NCBI GenBank assembly: GCA_051001215.1
Contig: JBPCNP010000167.1
Location: forward strand, 1 to 14,952
Reading direction: 5' to 3'
Origin: DATAQC01 sp051001215
Lineage (GTDB): Bacteria > Actinomycetota > Acidimicrobiia > Acidimicrobiales > AC-14
Length of the DNA: 14,952 nucleotides
Below, piece after piece: positions 12,991-14,952 of this stretch. Every line of letters starts with the position of its first letter. Positions within the stretch are counted from its first letter, which is position 1. The notes beneath the pieces are model-generated. The model was not told the origin of the DNA and made no database searches. It was given only the letters and a program-made list of their open reading frames with translations. The position numbers were made by a program, and so were the translations under genes.

Positions 12991-13479
12991 TCAAGGAGTG
13001 CGCCTGGCCAGTGTCGTGCCCACGACCACCACCAGGTCGGCGGCGTCGGCTTTCACCGCGGGATCGAGGGGCGCTCTCACACCGGCGTCGAGCCCGAGTG
13101 CGACGGCGAGGGCTCGGGCCTCGTTGTCGTATCCGGTCCGGTACATGATCACCGTGGCGTCCTGGGTCTTGCGGTCGGCGCCGGGTGCCTTCAGATCCCA
13201 TCCCTGCGACTTGATGGCGGCGCCGACCCGGGTGGCCGACCCTGCGACTCCGGAGGCGTTGAGGACCATGACCCGCACATCGCCAACCGGGCGGACCGGC
13301 GGGGGCGGGGAGGTCGTCGGCGCCGCGGTGAGGGCCCTGACGACAGACGTGGAGGTGGAGGTGGCCTCGGGTTGAACCCTGATCGGGGTATCGTGGGCCC
13401 GGGACGGGAACCCGGTCAGCACCAGGCCCAGCAGGCCTCCGACCACGACGATTACGATCGGCACCCAGCGACGACCCAC
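12991..13479 (-). CDS. Membrane-anchored LytR_C domain protein
   Basis: The protein has 162 residues from GTG 13479. Longer starts at 13521 (ATG) and 13584 are in frame, but the GTG is preferred because a -10 box lies six bases before it and the membrane helix follows at once. It starts VGRRWVPIVIVVVGGLLGLV, a single signal anchor. A Thr/Pro-rich linker follows, then a LytR_C-type domain (VRVMVLNASGVAGSATRVGA, AAIKSQGWDLKAPGA, MYRTGYDNEARALAVALGL, ADLVVVVGTTLA). LytR_C usually sits at the C-terminus of LytR-CpsA-Psr cell-wall enzymes. Here it stands alone on an anchor, as in many actinobacterial proteins, so a role at the cell wall is inferred. Confidence 0.85.
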   Translation of the reverse strand: MGRRWVPIVIVVVGGLLGLVLTGFPSRAHDTPIRVQPEATSTSTSVVRALTAAPTTSPPPPVRPVGDVRVMVLNASGVAGSATRVGAAIKSQGWDLKAPGADRKTQDATVIMYRTGYDNEARALAVALGLDAGVRAPLDPAVKADAADLVVVVGTTLARRTP

Positions 13480-13491
13480 TGTCCGAGCGTA
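13477..13491 (-). promoter_or_regulatory. Candidate leaderless -10 box for the LytR_C gene
   Basis: On the minus strand TACGCT (13491-13486) is followed by six bases and the GTG at 13479. No obvious -35 box is present. The spacing equals that at the histidine kinase and ArsR-SRPBCC genes. Confidence 0.35.
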
Positions 13492-13562
13492 GGTGACGAC
13501 GAGCGTCGCTCCCTGGACCATAGGGTCGTTGGCCAGATGACCACGGGGCGAAGCAGCGACGA

Positions 13563-14078
13563 ATGACGGGTGCGATCGGGCCACCGGAGCAGACGCCGCC
13601 CGACACCGGGCCGTTCGACACCGCGCCGTTCCACACCGCGACGTCCGACACCTCGACGTCCGACACCTCGAAGTCCGACACCTCGACGTCGGCGGTGACG
13701 CCGGGCGCGGGAGCGGCGTTCGCCCTCGCCGCCGTCATGGCGGCGGCGGGCCTCAGCCACTTCCTCGTCCCTCGGTCCTACGAGCAGATCGTCCCTCATG
13801 TCCTGGGCGCTCCGGGGGCCTGGGTCAGGGCCAGTGGAGGGGTCGAGCTCGGGTGCGCGGCCCTGCTCGTGTGCGGGCGCACCCGTCGCATCGGAGGGTG
13901 GTTGACCGCAGCCGTGCTGGTGGCCGTGTTCCCCGCCAACGTGCAGATGGCGCGTGACGGGGGGCTGGTGGGCCACGGGTTCCCCCTCGGGTCCCCGGTC
14001 GTGGCCTGGCTCCGGCTCCCCCTGCAGCTGCCCCTGGTGGTGTGGGCCCGAGCCGTAGCGCTTCGTGCCGGGGAATAG
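13563..14078 (+). CDS. DoxX-like membrane protein with an N-terminal repeat
   Basis: The protein has 171 residues. The first about 45 are low-complexity, with five-residue repeats (DTGPF, DTAPF, HTATS, DTSTS, DTSKS, DTSTS). The rest is a four-helix membrane protein of the DoxX-like type: AFALAAVMAAAGLSHFLVP, ASGGVELGCAALLVC, GGWLTAAVLVAVFPANVQMA, LRLPLQLPLVVWARAVAL. The HFLVP-x-YEQIVP and FPANVQMA segments are typical of this small family; its function is unknown. The ATG at 13563 has no Shine-Dalgarno. It overlaps the TGA of a nine-codon frame (ATG 13537 to 13566), which may supply translational coupling. The gene is divergent from the LytR_C gene. The true start could lie after the repeats, but no good start codon is seen there. 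Confidence 0.8.
   Translation: MTGAIGPPEQTPPDTGPFDTAPFHTATSDTSTSDTSKSDTSTSAVTPGAGAAFALAAVMAAAGLSHFLVPRSYEQIVPHVLGAPGAWVRASGGVELGCAALLVCGRTRRIGGWLTAAVLVAVFPANVQMARDGGLVGHGFPLGSPVVAWLRLPLQLPLVVWARAVALRAGE
13602..13691 (+). repeat. 15-bp tandem repeat encoding a pentapeptide repeat
   Basis: Six units of 15 bases run from 13602 to 13691. The last three are near-identical (GACACCTCGACGTCC type) and the first three are more diverged (GACACCGCGCCGTTC type). They keep the reading frame of the DoxX-like gene. The gradient from diverged to near-identical copies suggests recent expansion at the 3' side. Confidence 0.85.
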
Positions 14079-14168
14079 TCCTGCCCTGTCAGATCACGGT
14101 GTGGGTCACGGCGCGCGACTCCCGACCGAGAACGACTCCTCGCGAGGGGTTCGGCTTGCGGGAGAGCA

Positions 14169-14438
14169 TCACGCCAGGTCGAAGGCGGAACGGATCGCGT
14201 CGGGCTGGATGAACTCGTAATCGACGAGCTCAACAGCTTCCCCGTCCTCTTCGCCGATGCGTCGACCGCTCTCGCGGATGCCGGCCTTCTCCATGACCCG
14301 ACGGCTGGCTCCGTGGTTCACCATCGTCTCGGTTACGATCCGATCCACATCCTGTCGGACTGCTAGTTCACGCAGGAGAGTTCTGAGCGCCTCCGTGGCA
14401 TCTCTTTGCTCAATCGCTTCACCGACCGCACCGACGGT
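14169..14438 (-). pseudogene. C-terminal half of a GNAT acetyltransferase
   Basis: On the minus strand a frame opening after a TGA at about 14441 reads DATEALRTLLREL, VDRIVTETMVNHGASRRVME, KAGIRES and ends EAVELVDYEF...FDLA at the stop 14171-14169. The ATEALRxLL helix, the N-x-ASRRVMEKAG motif and the late YEF strand are hallmarks of the second half of RimJ/RimL-type GNAT N-acetyltransferases. The acetyl-CoA loop (Q/R-x-x-G-x-G/A) and the whole N-terminal half are missing. The only in-frame ATG (14324) lies after the core has begun. The fragment is therefore not expected to be active. Confidence 0.6.
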
Positions 14439-14546
14439 TCACGGCTCGCGATCGAGGAAGCAGCCGACGCGCTGACCGGGCTCGCCCAGAGCGAGATCAG
14501 CAGCTCGGGTGGACAACGCCGCCACTCGGCAGGTAGCGCTGGTTGA
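14406..14546 (+). other. Short frame coupled to the PIN-domain start, possible antitoxin remnant
   Basis: From TTG 14406 a 46-residue frame (LLNRFTDRTDGSRLAIEEAA, then DALTGLAQSE...RRHSAGSAG) ends at TGA 14544-14546, which overlaps the TTG start of the PIN-like frame at 14543. VapB antitoxin genes commonly overlap vapC starts in this way. No antitoxin DNA-binding motif is visible, and the frame overlaps the GNAT fragment on the other strand. Confidence 0.25.
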
Positions 14547-14731
14547 TCGTCACCGACGCCTCGGTGCTCGTCAACGCGCTGACGCAGACCCAAGGGGTGA
14601 CGGGAGGTCCGCAGCCGGAACCAGGACGTTTGGGCTCGTTGGCGACTCTTGCGGGTCAATGCCGAGCCCGCCGGATCGTCCCCACGCCCCGCACGTCCCG
14701 AAATCAGATGGGTGCGGCGCTCCAGGAGTGA
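14543..14731 (+). pseudogene. VapC-like PIN-domain toxin, decayed
   Basis: The frame from TTG 14543 begins LIVTDASVLVNALT, the standard first strand of VapC PIN-domain ribonucleases with the first metal-binding Asp (D5). After that the text (GGPQPEPGRLGSLATLAGQC...) loses all PIN character. The frame ends after about 62 residues, whereas VapC proteins have about 130. Traces in another frame (DVWARWRLLRVNAE) suggest an early frameshift. The later conserved acidic residues are not found, so it should be inactive. Confidence 0.45.
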
Positions 14732-14828
14732 CGGCCTCGGACCCTGTGACCAGGCTGTTCGTTGATGAGGTCGCTCACGGCATCTCGCTGACGTGCCTGG
14801 AGCCGTGCGGATCCCTCTGTCACAGCAG

Positions 14829-14952
14829 CTATGCGCCTCGGCGAGGTGAGCGAGGGCGGGGAGCAGCAGGCATCGGCGAGGCAGCGGGGGTCGGCTTGGT
14901 GGGCTTGTCGGACTGCTCGAGCTCGAGGGTGTGCAGAGAGGCGACCTCGAGC
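14829..14952 (-). CDS. C-terminal tail of an unidentified gene running off the right edge
   Basis: A minus-strand frame is open from the window end to a TAG at 14831-14829 and reads LEVASLHTLELEQSDKPTKP, then a Pro/Ala/Arg-rich tail. Third positions are G/C-rich. About 40 codons are visible with no start and no family motif. The opposite strand is also open here, so the call is tentative. Confidence 0.3.
   Translation of the reverse strand, partial: LEVASLHTLELEQSDKPTKPTPAASPMPAAPRPRSPRRGA

Noticed and set aside
12959..13738. Minus-strand frame of 259 codons covering the LytR_C gene and the DoxX N-terminal repeat
   Set aside because: Its repeat-like N-terminus (VSDVEVSDV) is only the antisense reading of the 15-bp repeat, and the rest is out of frame with the LytR_C domain.
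14138..14147. Ten-base palindrome CCTCGCGAGG as a possible operator or terminator
   Set aside because: Short GC palindromes are expected by chance at this base composition, and nothing around it indicates a promoter.
1..14952. tRNA, rRNA or riboswitch
   Set aside because: No T-loop plus acceptor-stem pattern or known aptamer core was seen by eye. A covariance-model search would be needed to exclude small RNAs fully.

Overview
The window is GC-rich throughout, and its genes end codons mostly in G or C. Several genes appear to start leaderless from GTG codons. The gene families (LytR_C-domain membrane protein, DUF3558-like lipoprotein, HisKA_3 two-component pair beside an ABC-2 exporter, actinobacterial TnsA/TnsB-type transposase) point to a high-GC actinobacterium, possibly an Acidimicrobiia-like lineage. 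The lineage is an inference; there is no rRNA or other phylogenetic marker here.

Left third (about 1-4000) is a mobile-element graveyard. The first 41 bases are the start of a minus-strand transposase, probably IS256 family, with a hairpin that sequesters its ribosome binding site. A TnsA-like endonuclease gene (870-1604) overlaps by ATGA a TnsB/Mu-type transposase gene (from 1601) that is broken by a frameshift near 2177 and decays after about 2340. On the opposite strand follow a small Cys/His protein of unknown family (2585-2929) and a zinc-ribbon gene split over three frames (3262-3916). About 330 bases between them and about 450 bases before tnsA hold no convincing gene.

The middle (4013-11727) is compact and looks functional. 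A minus-strand operon encodes an SRPBCC/AHSA1 protein, an ArsR regulator and a DUF899 thioredoxin-like protein, led by a promoter whose -10 box sits inside a perfect 8-bp inverted repeat. A plus-strand run follows: histidine kinase, response regulator, ABC ATPase, ABC-2 permease, all closely spaced or overlapping. Then comes an ArsR-SRPBCC fusion gene whose promoter spacer is almost exactly filled by a palindrome, and ilvA (threonine ammonia-lyase). The window therefore holds the ArsR/SRPBCC pair twice, once as two overlapping genes and once as a single fused protein, each with its own candidate operator.

The right part (11728-14078) carries small envelope-type genes: an acidic hypothetical protein, a lipoprotein, a membrane-anchored LytR_C protein, and a DoxX-like membrane protein whose N-terminus is a 15-bp tandem repeat. 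The last 870 bases are again eroded: a GNAT acetyltransferase C-terminus without its front, a PIN/VapC-like toxin start preceded by a coupled short frame, and the tail of an unidentified gene that leaves the window.

No tRNA, rRNA or CRISPR array was seen. The best candidates for something new are the repeated -10/N6/GTG leaderless start geometry, the paired ArsR-SRPBCC circuits, and the unassigned Cys/His proteins beside the decayed TnsAB element.
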